Shown piece by piece: positions 54,285-64,000 of a DNA stretch of 64,000 bases. Made by a program: the position numbers and the translations under genes. The stretch's first letter is position 1; every line of letters starts with the position of its first letter. The notes under the pieces were generated by a model. The model saw nothing but the letters and a program-made list of their open reading frames with translations. It made no database searches and was not told the DNA's origin. The DNA is from Thelonectria olida (lineage: Eukaryota; Ascomycota; Sordariomycetes; Hypocreales; Nectriaceae): positions 62,001-126,000 of the forward strand of contig JAGPYM010000033.1 in the NCBI GenBank assembly GCA_020736575.1. The letters are read 5' to 3'.

Positions 54285-56951
54285 CAGTGTGTCCATCAAC
54301 CAAGTAAAGCAAAATTTGGACCCTCTACTTGACTTGGTTGATGGGACCCCCTTGCTTTACTTGGTTTACTCGGTAGAGAGGCTTGCTTTGCTTGGTTGGT
54401 TGACGTTACTCGACTATTTTCCATTCCTTATGTGGCTCCGGTGGTAGATCTATGCTAACATACCGCTTCGAAGCAGGTGCTTTTGGCATTCAATCGCTGC
54501 TACAGTGTCCGAATTAAGCCGATTTCGTTCATCTGTGATGACCTTCTTTGTCTGTGAGAAAACGCGTTCACACTCGGCGCTCATTGCTGGGCAACTGAAC
54601 AAGTCAAACGCCATCTTGGACAGGATGGGGTAGTCACATGTATGGCGAACCCACCACGCCAGAGGATCCTCAACATCCAGATCAGCCTTATTAGTCCTGG
54701 CCATAAACTCATCCAGCTCAGATGTCAGTTTTGTCCGCTTCCCTCGAGTGGCTGACGCCGCAATGGCAGCAAGCCTCTGACGACGCTTACGATTGTGCAT
54801 AGGCCTCCCGCACCACTCTCTTCGCCCCGCTGATCCATTGCTTGTTGTGGCTCCATTCAAGCTCGAAATAGGTAAATTTGTTTGCCGGATGCAGGGCAAC
54901 TGCACATCGGTATGCAGGCGTGGCATCTGTGAGGCCAAAATATTCTTCAAGCTTGATGCGAGCAGCATCAATAGCATGGGCATAGTATGTTGACACCACG
55001 TCAGGGTGATCATCTGCAAACCTCCCAGCCTCCTGGAGCTTCTTGAAAAGGACATCAAGCGACTCGATCGTCTCGTGGAGGGAGCCATGCGATCCTTCTA
55101 GGCCAGCTTTGTTTGCCCGGCCTTCCATGCGCTTTGTTAGATCTTTGAAGGGCTTTAAGATATCGAGGAAGTGGCCCAGATCGGTCCAATCTTGTGGAGT
55201 AAGGATATCCTGTGAGATATCATATTCTCCGTTGGTATGGTTGTAGTTGAGGAAGAATAGATCAATGGCGTGGCGGAGTTTCAGAGCTCTTTCAATCATG
55301 GAATATACAGAGTTCCAGCGGATCCCGCCATCGACCAGGACTCTAGTGTAGAGGTTCTCGATGCTGCCTTCGTCGTACGCCTGCAGAACGTACTGTTTCA
55401 GTCTCTCTCGTCGCTGGTCGCTTCTGTTGATCCACGTACAGAAGTTGTGGAGCTTGCCGATAAAGCTTTGCTTCCTCCATATCTCAAACCGCTCGTCATC
55501 AGATGCGCCACGGAGCCGTTGCTCCAGCTTGCTAACGCCCTGCCCAAAGAGGAGAGCTTTGACGATGAGATTCAGCATATGGCCGACGCACCGAAGGCGA
55601 CTCTGACGGTTGATGGCAGGGTACTGCTTTGCTAGCTCCTGAATGCATGTGTCATTATTGCTAGCGTTGTCCATCATAAAGAAGCCAATGACTTGGGAGA
55701 TATCGTAGAAATCGATGACTGTTGACAGCACCTTGGCAATATTCTCGCCGGAGTGAGGGCCTTTCAGAGGGGGAAGATCCAGAAGAGCTGTCTGTAGCTT
55801 ATGTCCTTCATCCAAGAAGTGAGCAACAACAGCTAGATAGTTTGTCCCTTCTTCAGATGTCCACGCATCCGTCGAGACGTGAATCTTGCTTGTGGTGAGA
55901 TGGAGCTTTTCCCTCAGCCAAACACGTCTCCCAGCATCACCAAACCATTTCTCTTTGACCCAGCTACTAAGCGCTGACGGGCTCTTGGGCAGAATCTTGC
56001 CGCTGTCTTCCAGATAGTTGGTGAAAATCTCATAGGTGCGTTGATGGGTTGCTTGACGAAAGGTGAGATCAAGATCAATCACCCAGTCGGTAAAGTCGTC
56101 TTTAAATTGCAGGTCGTTGAACACCAACCGCCGCCCTCCGAGGTATGATGTGAGATTTGTTGTGCCCTTGGCTATGCTGAAGGGATTGCATTCTGCTGCC
56201 TTGTAGCCAAATTCTTCCAGCCTGTGCTGATGTTTCAGATGGTATATAATGCTGGTCGTGCTCTCACTGGCAAAGAGTGCAGTATTGTGATGGCCACTAA
56301 CGTGGCAGTATTTGCAGAGCCAGTACTTATTGTCTCCGTCCGTTGTAAGCTGTGCGCCGTGTCTGTAGATTGCTGAGGGTTGGGATTTGGAGTTGATGGT
56401 GCGCTTATGAGGCTGACGATATCGGATGGATGGCACTGGCTTCCCATCGTAACGGATTTTGTCCCACTCGATAGGGAAATGACATTGAGACGCTTTTGGC
56501 ACCTCTCTTTCGTGGGAAACGGTTGCGGGAGAAGCACCATGAAGTGGCACACTCGTTGGAGTTGAGACGGAGCTAGGGGTACTAGACTGAGCAGAATCGA
56601 TCGGCTCAGAGGGAGTCCTAGGGGGTGTAGCCTTTACGAACCTTCCCCGAGGCTGAAACATTGGATATGAAGGCATTATTGACTTGGGATTTGGACTGTG
56701 CGAGACTTTCTGGCAGCAAAAAGGCATGGACAAATTGATCGGGCTGCAGCCTCCTGTCGCGACCAACAGAAAAAGGGGGTTTCGCAACGCCTTGCCTAAA
56801 ACGGAAATGTAGTCGAGTAAGTCAAGTAACCCCGAGTAAGCGAAAGGGTCTTGCTTTGCTTGGTTGAAGACCATCTTTACTTTACTTGGTTGTTACGTAA
56901 TCAACCAATCCCAACCAACCAAGTCAAGTAACTTGGTTGTTGGACACACTG
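54285..56951 (-). mobile_element. hAT element 2 nested in the pogo transposase
   Basis: A 2667-bp element with terminal CAGTGTGTCCA at both ends in inverted orientation, flanked by the perfect 8-bp duplication AACATGGG at 54277-54284 and 56952-56959. Subterminal DNA on both sides is full of AACCAAGT/ACTTGGTT repeats, likely transposase-binding sites. It encodes a BED-finger hAT transposase. Insertion falls in a coding exon of the pogo transposase. Confidence 0.95.
54450..56874 (-). pseudogene. hAT transposase with a C-terminal frameshift
   Basis: ATG at 56874 or, without the subterminal repeats, ATG at 56676 (MPSYPMFQPRG). A BED zinc finger reads YWLCKYCHVSGHHN to SIIYHLKHQH. The catalytic core includes KIHVSTDAWTSEEGTNYLAV, GFFMMDNASNNDTCIQELAK and RLRCVGHMLNLIVKALLFG, with a typical GVSKLEQRLRG insertion, then GGIRWNSVYSMIERALKLR. 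After KRVVREAYAQ (near 54800) the frame ends at a TAA, while KRRQRLAAIAASATRGKRTK and the dimerisation domain (WWVRHTCDYPILSKMAFDLF, SAECERVFSQTKKV) continue in another frame. A one-base loss or two-base gain explains it. The mutation removes the dimerisation domain, so the copy is probably inactive. Confidence 0.88.
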
Positions 56952-58157
56952 AACATGGGTTATCGAGCACCTGATCAGTTGCTCAATTTCTCGACCGTAT
57001 GCTTTTTTGAGAGGCCCAAAACAGCCGACATCAAGGGGCTGGAGTAAGTGAGACGAATGAGATGGCATACACAACATAATGATGTCGTTATCTTGGCAAT
57101 ATTTCTCAAAGTCGACCGAGTGGTGACTATCGTGCCCATCAAGGATCAGAAGGCGATAGCGACCGGTTGATCGCATCTTTGTGTGTTGATTGAAGTGCTT
57201 GAGCCATTCGAGACCGGTCTCATTATCGGTCCAGCCATTTTGAGTCGTCGTGATAGCCCAATCGCCCGGGAGGTTGCTTTCTTGGTACCAGTTGCCAAGG
57301 TGATATTGGCCTGCAACCGCAATGAACGGCGCGATCGCCCAGCCTTCAGCATTGATCGCCTGGATAGCTGTAACCCATTCCCGGTTTCCAGGCTGCACTG
57401 ATTTCGCCCTTCCACGCCTTTCTGCTCCCGTGACAACCATTCCGCTCGCAATGACGCCCATCATAAAGCCAGTCTCATCAAAGTTGTAGATGTCAGCTAG
57501 GTTGATACCATATTTCGCGATTGTGTTGTCCACAAGCCTGAACCAATTGCGAATAATATTTAGATCTTCGCATTTGGCCCTCTGATAGTCGTATCTACGA
57601 GAAAAACGCGTCTTAAGATCTGGTTGTCACCTGACGAAGTTGAGAGCCCAGCGCTTGCCGACGGGTGACGCGTCGCGGTCGGCGAGCAATCGGTTGGCCA
57701 TTTCTTCAACACCACGCAGTCGCGGAGGAAATCCTCGCGAATCCAGGTCGAGAATGAACTGAACAATGATCTGTTCTTCTAGATCAGATAGTTTCCGTGA
57801 GTTAGGGATAGTATCGCGTCGAGATTGAATACCATGCTGCCGACGACGGAGCCTTCGCTCATCAATATGATAGATAGTAGCAGCATGTCGGACACTTAGT
57901 TTTGGATTATTTTGAAGGGCCTGAAGGGCAAGAAGGGTATTTGCCTCAGTATTTGATTGTGACATGTTTGGTGGTGAAGATTTGATCGATCAAGTGGAAA
58001 GTTAGGTGTTAGAGGGAAAAGTGCGGCGCTCGCTTGTCTGCGGCGCTCGCTTATCACATACGTTATCACTTAATCGATCATAAATATCAGATGTGTTTCT
58101 TCTTTATTCTGTACATTTGCATGCCAACCTTGCAGGCTTATCTTACAATTGCTCTCA

Positions 58158-58180
58158 CACACACACACACACACACACAC
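58158..58180. repeat. (CA)n microsatellite
   Basis: A run of alternating CA of about 22 bp upstream of the gene at 58240, in its probable 5' UTR or promoter. Confidence 0.9.
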
Positions 58181-58239
58181 TGTCGTAATCTTAACTGCTC
58201 TCTCATCTTTTATCGAAACATTTGCAAGTTCAATGTATC

Positions 58240-59767
58240 ATGTCTTCATCAACTTCTACCTCAAATTCTACCTCAACTTCCACTGTTAGCGGACATCCCC
58301 CTCCGTGCATGCCTCATGACTCTCAGAAAAACCTTGGTAGTGATATGACCATGTTCTTTTTTGGTCAGCCAGATACCCCAACGCGGTTTCCTACATCAGA
58401 TGAACAACTTATAAAGAGCCTTAATGTTGAAGCTCTTGGCAGGGTTTTTCTTCCACCCCCTCCCTATATGACAATGCCTGAATATTCAGTGCTGCGTCCT
58501 GAACGGCACCGATCCCCTGATCCACTGCCGATCTACTTTAGTCTCAACCTCTCTGTCTATAACCAGCAAATTGTTGAATCGGAGTGGGAGAATCAGTGGT
58601 TCCATTTCACTGGCAAAGTACACCCCTACGCACTGGAGTGGGTGCTACGGGAGCCTGATGTTTTCAGCGATGAAGATGATGACGGCGAAGTGTACAAGGT
58701 TCCAGTTGTTCTCATACGCGACTTTGGATACCAAGCGTAAGCAGACTTATCCTTTCCCCTTAGCTCGAGTTCGACTATCGCGCTTACCACTAATGTAACT
58801 ATTAGCATTGACCCACGAACGCTTTGCAATGGTGAGGGCTTTCCACTTATCCAACCAGTCGTTTCTTTGACGGGGCAGGTTCTCGGGACAGGTCAAACCC
58901 ACTTGATCAAGGACTCTGTCCCGCTGTTTGATGATGCGCAGCTGAGATGCTGTGCTTTTATCCAGTGCTGTACCTACATTACTCCGGGTCAGCCATCAAA
59001 CAGTCCTTTCAAAGGCTTCCACCCCTTTCAAGTTTTTATTCTCTTTCCTATTCACGCTTTACCATTCTCTCTCCTGTGCAAGAAGATGGCAGATAGGAAA
59101 GATACACAGTTTGTTCCAGGTGTTCCCTTCCACTGCGTCGGCAAGATAGTTGGCCTGCTTGACCATAGTCTTATGGTGGCTGCCGCTGCAGCTGATGAGA
59201 AGGACTAGGTATGTTTTCATCGTCGTTCCCGACTCTTGGACGTTTCCGGACAAGAGCACGCCACCTGTACCTGCTTCTAACACAGTCTCCCCCTCTAAAA
59301 CCGAACCTGGCCCATCCCAAGCTGGCGGCTTCGCAGCAATGAGGTCTATGTTCAAATCTCCCTCAAAGAAAGCTTCACAGGCACAACAGTCACATTCACA
59401 ATCATCACAATCGTCGCAGGGAGGTCCATCCCAACAGCCCGTTACTCCATCTCAGAACAAAAAGCCCGCAATCTCCGCATCTCAATCATCTCAGTCAAGT
59501 TCGAACAACCCCGCCCCCAAGAGACTCAGGGGGTCTAGTGTGACTACCGCAACATCTCCAGTCATTGCAGGGTCGCCGGTCGCCCCTTTAACATCCGTAG
59601 ACTCTGATGGAAACCATAACCATGAAGAAGGTGAAGTGAAGGAAGAGGAGAACTCTCGATCACCTGACATATCTGCCACACTCCGGTCCTCCGTTCGTCC
59701 TAATATGAGGTCATCAATTGCCGAACCAGGTGGCAGGAACATGAGGCATCCGACAAAGAGACTTTAA
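58240..59767 (+). CDS. unrecognised protein, interrupted frame near 59206
   Basis: Exon 58240-58736, a 69-bp intron (GTAAGC, TATTAG), then exon from 58806. The frame gives about 300 residues: a Ser/Thr-rich start, PTRFPTSDEQLIKSLNVEAL, RSPDPLPIYFSLNLSVYNQQ, WFHFTGKVHPYALEWVL, and FQVFILFPIHALPFSL to FHCVGKIVGLLDHSLM. It ends at TAG 59206-59208. The next frame immediately continues YVFIVVPDSWTFPDKSTPPV and a long Ser/Gln/Pro-rich tail with a basic KRLRGSS patch to 59767, which reads like the natural C-terminus. The TAG is followed at once by GTATGT, a perfect splice donor, so alternative splicing or a small indel are both possible. The beta-rich core with GKI and VFIVVPD suggests an OB-like fold, but this is a guess. 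Confidence 0.5.
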
Positions 59768-60409
59768 GTAGCCTAATATAGTGATAGTGTGGGGTATTTT
59801 GGGCTGTTGTATTGGGTTTGGAAAACTTACAGATTGATAATTGGGGGAAATAAGGGTGCGGTTTCAACACCAGTGCGAGTGATAAAAGTCCAATGATCTC
59901 AACACCAGGACTTCTTGGCATGGCAGCTTCTTATACTCAAATTGACAATTTTCCCTCTTTGGTATTGCAACTGATTGATCTCTGCTAGTCTCAGCCCCCT
60001 GATCCCCGTCTCAATTATTGACCCTCACCCTATTGGCTATATTGGCTAGGTCTCTTAGTTCCACATTAAGCTCTTCAAACCGTGCCCCTCAAAATGGTGC
60101 CTGCTCCTCAAAGCCTGCTGCATAGGTCTTATTGGCTACGCAAAACAAAGGGAACACACACACACGCCCTATTGGCCAAGTCTCTTCATCCACCCACCAG
60201 AGCCGACCACTTAAAACCGCGCCCTCTTCTCAACACGTGGCGCAACCCACTAGTAAAACAGGCATACAGGCTCTTGTTGCAAGCTTCGTGCCGAAAGGCT
60301 ACTCAGCGCAAGGGAGCCGCCAACTTGCCCACCTCGCCCAGCTTCCAACCTTCCCCTGGCGGACGTGCGCTTTCCCCTGTTCCACCCCCGAAATTTGGCC
60401 CCCCCCCTT
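59768..60409. other. non-coding stretch with internal repeats
   Basis: Repeats of the phrases CTATTGGCTA/CTATTGGCCA with AAGTCTCTT, and of CCGCGCCC/CCGTGCCC, recur at about 60040-60230. No gene was recognised. Confidence 0.4.
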
Positions 60410-60690
60410 GCAAAATTACCGGATTAAGCGAGCGCAACTGCACCTCCTAATTGGTCCAAATCCCCCCACTCTCATTTGGCACAAATCCTCTGCTTGAGTT
60501 AGGTGAAATCTATTAACTACATTAGATCGGATTTTTAATATATATATTGGTCCTCTATCGTCCCGCTTCTACTACAAAAAACCCATCATCTATCAATACA
60601 TACCTGACTGTTCCTTGGATTTGCTATCTAAATTATAAACTATATTATTGCTCGTATTGTGCGGATGGGTCCAATAATGATAACCGGGCC
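60410..60690 (-). mobile_element. Helitron 3'-end fragment
   Basis: Aligns with the left end of the Helitron at 44767-45260: GCAAAATTACCGGATTAAG, GCGCAACTGCACCTCC, CTTGAGTTAGGTG, and a minus-strand coding end NEARLSLLDPSAQYEQ against NEARLSLLSYPSAQY. Intermediate sequence is partly deleted. Homology ends near 60690. Either a remnant or the 3' end of a non-autonomous Helitron. Confidence 0.7.
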
Positions 60691-60967
60691 TCGTTTATGT
60701 TGAACAGAAGGCATATGCTGGGGTGTCACGTGCGCGTCAAGGGTCTTATGATGAACAGCAGATCTTTCAGGGGCAGACACTTAACGAGAACACACAACAT
60801 GAATACACTGATTTGGATCAATAGACCGAATACACGTACTGTCTGACACAATTCTCTCTTACAGTACATACAGGTACAGTATATACTGTGAACTGACGTG
60901 ATTGTCAAGATGCCCACGTTTACGGCTCAACGTCGACGCTCTCCCTGCCTGCCCAATTCATTCTATC

Positions 60968-61324
60968 CTAAGAATCAATTTCTCTCTCGTCCGCAATTAT
61001 CTCCTTCAATTCTTTTAGAATGTCAGGAAAGCTGTGTCCAAACTCTGATGGGACCTCAATGCATCCCTTTACAACGAGATCATTAGAGTTGCTGATAGAG
61101 GCGTATTCCAAATTCCATCCGTTGCTGAGCATTCGGTGTTTAATGCCATCGAATGACTGTAAGGAAGTGTCAAAAGAAATCTTGTACTTCTCCTCTCGAA
61201 CAAGTCTCTCTTTCCGTTTGATTCTCAATAGCCCTTTGTCATAGTAGCATGTCTTCCATGGCGTAGGTAGCGAGTCAAAGGGTCCTTCTTTCAAACGCTT
61301 CACTGCCAGACATATTAGGTTCAT
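60968..61324 (-). CDS. short hypothetical protein
   Basis: A 118-codon ORF from ATG at 61324: MNLICLAVKRLKEGPFDSLP, then YYDKGLLRIKRKERLV and VPSEFGHSFPDILKELKEII. Amphipathic and charged, with no recognised domain. A second ORF on the same strand starts at ATG 61511 (MPLSKELLGESFVDEEEF) and ends by 61378. The two could be exons of one gene, but I found no convincing splice pair. Could be chance. Confidence 0.3.
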   Translation of the reverse strand: MNLICLAVKRLKEGPFDSLPTPWKTCYYDKGLLRIKRKERLVREEKYKISFDTSLQSFDGIKHRMLSNGWNLEYASISNSNDLVVKGCIEVPSEFGHSFPDILKELKEIIADEREIDS

Positions 61325-61511
61325 CACTACAGGCTAAAGGGGTTCTCGTACCTGTCGGCCCCTCCTCCTTCCCTCTTCATCTCTTTCTGGTCTTCAGCCT
61401 TGTGTCGGAGGCATCTGCGCCCTCTCTTTCCTGAACGCCATGGAGAATTTTAGCCGCGAATTCCTCTTCATCGACGAATGACTCCCCCAAGAGTTCCTTG
61501 GAAAGAGGCAT

Positions 61512-63420
61512 GGTAGAAACAAGACGCTGTTGAGTGTTCATTTTATCAATCGTTGGAGAGTGTCAAGTGAAAGGTTTGAGAGAGCGCTGTTGAGTGTTCG
61601 GGACAGCTGGAAAATTCATAGGCTTTATAATTGCACTCAAAGATTGCCAGTGCAACAAGTCAAGGGCGAGAGCTGCTGATGGTAAGGCATACTCTGCGCT
61701 CCACGCCTTCTTCGACGAAACCAACACCCCCGTCGCCCCTCCCCCTGGCGACACCCAGCACGACCACTATGCAAGGTAAAAGGGGCTTTGACTCCGGTCT
61801 TTTAGGGATTATGTCATCATGGTGGCAAACCTTTCATGGAAGCCATCCCCTTGAAGTTCCCATATGCAGGAGCTGCCCCTTTCCCCTCGGCATGATCTTA
61901 GAATAAAGCCCGGAGTGGCTGGTCTTGTCTATCACAGCCAACAGACGCAGTGGCACCACCCCGGCGAAGTGTTCCATAACAATCTTAGTGGCCATGTGTG
62001 ACTGACAGGTTATCATGCAGGACCTTGCTGAAGGATTTTACAGAGAGTTGGTGATCGGGGTAAAACAGGAAAAGGCCATGTCCTTGGTGTGTGACTCCCT
62101 GACGATCTTCCCCCAGTACCGAATCTCATCACAGTATACCATACAAAGATGGTGAGAACGCCTTGCATGGTTCGTGGCCCTCTTCAACCTTGACGCGAGA
62201 GGGGTGTCCTTTGGTGGAATGGGTGTGACAACGCGCAACTCGAGAAAGGATGCTCTAAGGATTCCACGGGATCGAGGCTATGAAATCCATATGTCTTCAC
62301 TCAAGCCACTATGATAATGCTCACTTCTAGTGCTTCGAAGGTGACGCTATGTTTCTGAGAACTAGGGGGCTTTGAACGTAATCTGAGACGAAAGCAGACT
62401 ATTACTTGCATATTTGCCCTAGCAATATACCCGGTCCTTCAACTACGCGATAATAAATCAACAAATTCTCGAGATCCCCCTATGCCCATTTCCCACATGG
62501 CATCGACAACTGCGAGGCTATAGAACCAGGTAATTACTTATCCTAGGAACAAGAGAGCTGGTTACTTGAGATTGTGGCAACAGGAGGCAGCAGGATTGGT
62601 CCAGCGGAGAGCGATTGACGGCCATCGAGTTGTAGCTAAGGTGAGTTGTCCGCGAGAGAGCTGAAGTTTGATTGGCGATTCGGAGTCAACGCGATCTCTG
62701 AGTCTCCACCCGTTGGACTTGAGCTCTCCGGGAGGCGATAGCCCACTGTCCAGCTTAACATGAAGAGAACCCACTGAGTCAACATCAACCTCGTGTGGGG
62801 CCAGAGAGCGGCAGCACAAGTACTGATGTTGAGACCAAGTTGACAACTAAGCCCGTAAACAAATGATCAGCCATATGCTTCGGCATACTCTTCGATTCTA
62901 TGCCTCTAGAAGTAAAGAATGGTGCGATATAGGCAAGTTCGAGGGGAGCCGCAATCTCTGAACGCAGTGCGAAGAGAACGATTGACGTTACTTCAGCACA
63001 TTCAAGTATCGCAACCCATCTCCACCACGCTTCTTTTATGGTTACAACTGAAAACGAATGGATGATAGCAGTGATCTGGATCATCGCGTCAGAACAACCA
63101 TACAGGTCATCGAAGACTTTAACGGACCTGAATTATGGCAACTCCCAGCCTGTCGACTGGCCAGCCAGTGGACTCTCATGCCAACGGTTCGTAAACTGCC
63201 AGCGCCATGTACGTAGGGCAGCTTGTCGCTAACCATTCCCGTAGCCGGCTGCGCACAGCACATTCCAAACCAATCCGCCGCGTTGAACCACGCTACCTGC
63301 CGCCGAAGAAGCCCTCTGCCGACCCTCGACCCTCTTCGAAAGACAGCGCGTGCACGGAAAAGCTCTCGATCGCCCTCGAAACGATCAGTATCTGGTTCTG
63401 TATCCCCGAATATAAGGACT
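61512..63420. other. 1.9 kb without a recognised gene
   Basis: Several ORFs of 60-100 codons occur on both strands without known motifs. A hydrophobic ORF at 62785-63084 (minus) has no convincing domain. No TIR or LTR was found. Confidence 0.35.
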
Positions 63421-63423
63421 TAG

Positions 63424-64000
63424 AGATCGGTCAGCCTTCGATCGAAGAAGATAATCTTCTCAACATGGTTACGCCTTCCCAAGAGAACATCCAGGCCGAA
63501 CGATCCAAATGCATCATTGCCAGGTTTCGAGATTCGTGTCTCGCGGCAGCTCGCCAGTGTGCTGTCTCGGGCATGTGCAGCGACACCTGGCGAGGATACA
63601 CCACTCGACATACGAACCAAGCTGGCCAAATTATCAAGTCCAAGTGTGTTAGAGTCACCTTCTCGGTCACGAAACCCGGACAGCCAGGCTGGTCAAAATA
63701 CTTCCGGTGATCCGTCCAAGCGGGCTCGAAATACACAGCCGGGGGGAGAGCAGCACGTTTCTGGGTCAACAGATGATTCATTGTCAGACGGCGATATCGT
63801 ACCTTCCTCTCCGCGTGGTAGACCAATGTTAAGAACGGATGACTGGGAACGGCACGAAGTTGAAACACTTGGCTTTGATTGGCCACGCAAGCGTAAACGA
63901 CTGCACTCTGTGGACGAACCTTTTATCGCCCACTATGATAGTTACATGACACCTGATAATGTGGAGGAGTTTCTAGCTGATGTTAGCTGGGAGTTGACCA
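63424..64000 (+). CDS. open frame running off the right edge (partial gene)
   Basis: After TAG at 63421-63423 one + frame stays open for 577 bp to the end of the window. The part after about 63650 looks coding: SVLESPSRSRNPDSQAGQ, DSLSDGDIVPSSPRGRP, DDWERHEVETLGFDWPRKRK and DSYMTPDNVEEFLADVSWEL. That is a polar, nuclear-looking N-terminal region with a basic PRKRKR patch. The first ATG is near 63826, so the start is there or in an upstream exon. No family is recognised. Confidence 0.4.

Larger units (their letters stand above)
53635..57965 (-). pseudogene. pogo/Fot1-like transposase, one stop and a hAT insertion
   Basis: Starts at ATG 57965 (MSQSNTEANTLLALQALQNN). N-terminal helix-turn-helix/CENP-B-like DNA binding ends WALNFVR, then a TGA at 57624-57626 where relatives have an Arg codon (CGA to TGA fits). 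The DDE_1 domain follows in frame: IYNFDETGFMMGV, RLLILDGHDSHHSV and LLQPLDVGCFGPLKKAYG give three catalytic aspartates. At SITHV the hAT element is inserted. The protein resumes at 54276 as SKTEFFAAFYAAHEAAMTRS, FRGAGLVPLNPENV, a coiled-coil-like LLKSENQILRQANETL and a C-terminal CCHC knuckle CGTCGKAGHNSRTC. Excising the hAT and one AACATGGG copy restores the frame. Confidence 0.9.
53529..58063 (-). mobile_element. pogo/Fot1-type element, interrupted by a hAT element
   Basis: TIRs of about 50 bp begin ACGTATG[C/T]GATAAGCGAGCG and differ at one position. Both ends carry the 13-mer AGCGAGCGCCGCA twice in direct order. TA lies outside each end (53527-53528 and 58064-58065), the Tc1/mariner target duplication. 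Without the inserted hAT element and its duplication the element is about 1.86 kb, the usual size of Fot1-like elements. It encodes one transposase on the minus strand. Confidence 0.92.

Noticed and set aside
1..64000. CRISPR arrays, bacterial operons, rRNA and tRNA genes
   Set aside because: None seen. The tandem repeats present have no spacer structure, and the genome is fungal.

Overview
This window is nuclear DNA of a filamentous ascomycete (Pezizomycotina). The evidence is short GT-AG introns (53-93 bp), a fungal rhodopsin-like membrane protein, a DUF3435 tyrosine recombinase (the 'captain' family of Starship giant transposons), a MATA-type HMG-box gene, a Tad1-like LINE, and a 5.1-kb block of extreme AT/TpA-rich sequence typical of repeat-induced point mutation (RIP). 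The species is not identifiable by reading alone; a Sordariomycete is plausible.

Layout. 1-5150: RIP-degraded AT-rich DNA with a sharp right edge. 5548-8206: a five-exon DUF3435 recombinase with one frameshift. 9727-10352: an HMG-box gene cut short at the end of the box. 10392-11411: a short LINE tail, a TA-flanked MITE and a 17-bp minisatellite. 11412-17670: a complete Copia element with identical 123-bp LTRs and an extra Myb/SANT-like ORF that overlaps gag-pol by ATGA. 18002-18307: a possible small MADS-like gene. 18691-22700: a LINE with an open 1235-codon ORF2. 22984-28381: the most host-like stretch, with three intact intron-bearing genes (GNAT acetyltransferase, fungal rhodopsin-like protein, amino-acid permease). 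28.4-38 kb: a mosaic of a diverged duplication, a MULE-type MITE with perfect 73-bp TIRs, a LINE RNase H relic, an ankyrin/ZZ gene tail, a MULE transposase relic, an intact disordered-protein gene, a piggyBac-like transposase relic split by a 361-bp insertion, and a small conserved-looking gene. 38.3-41.5 kb: a decayed hAT element. 42029-43154: a mercaptopyruvate sulfurtransferase homologue lacking its catalytic cysteine. 43450-43851: a dead-on-arrival LINE copy. About 44767-52338: a decayed Helitron carrying a second, apparently identical copy of the 361-bp element. 53529-58063: a pogo/Fot1-type element with a hAT element inserted in its transposase, both with readable TIRs and target-site duplications. 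58240-59767: an unrecognised gene with a break. 60410-60690: a second Helitron 3' end. 63424-64000: an open frame running off the window.

Together this reads as an accessory, transposon-dense compartment. Almost every transposase carries one or a few nonsense codons or indels, often C-to-T in type, as expected under mild RIP or drift. The captain next to an AT-rich block could mark the left edge of a Starship whose cargo lies to the right, but no Starship 3' end or target duplication could be identified, so that remains a hypothesis. The most novel-looking signals are the Copia SANT ORF with its stop-start overlap, the 361-bp element with TTTA target duplications, and the cysteine-less sulfurtransferase.
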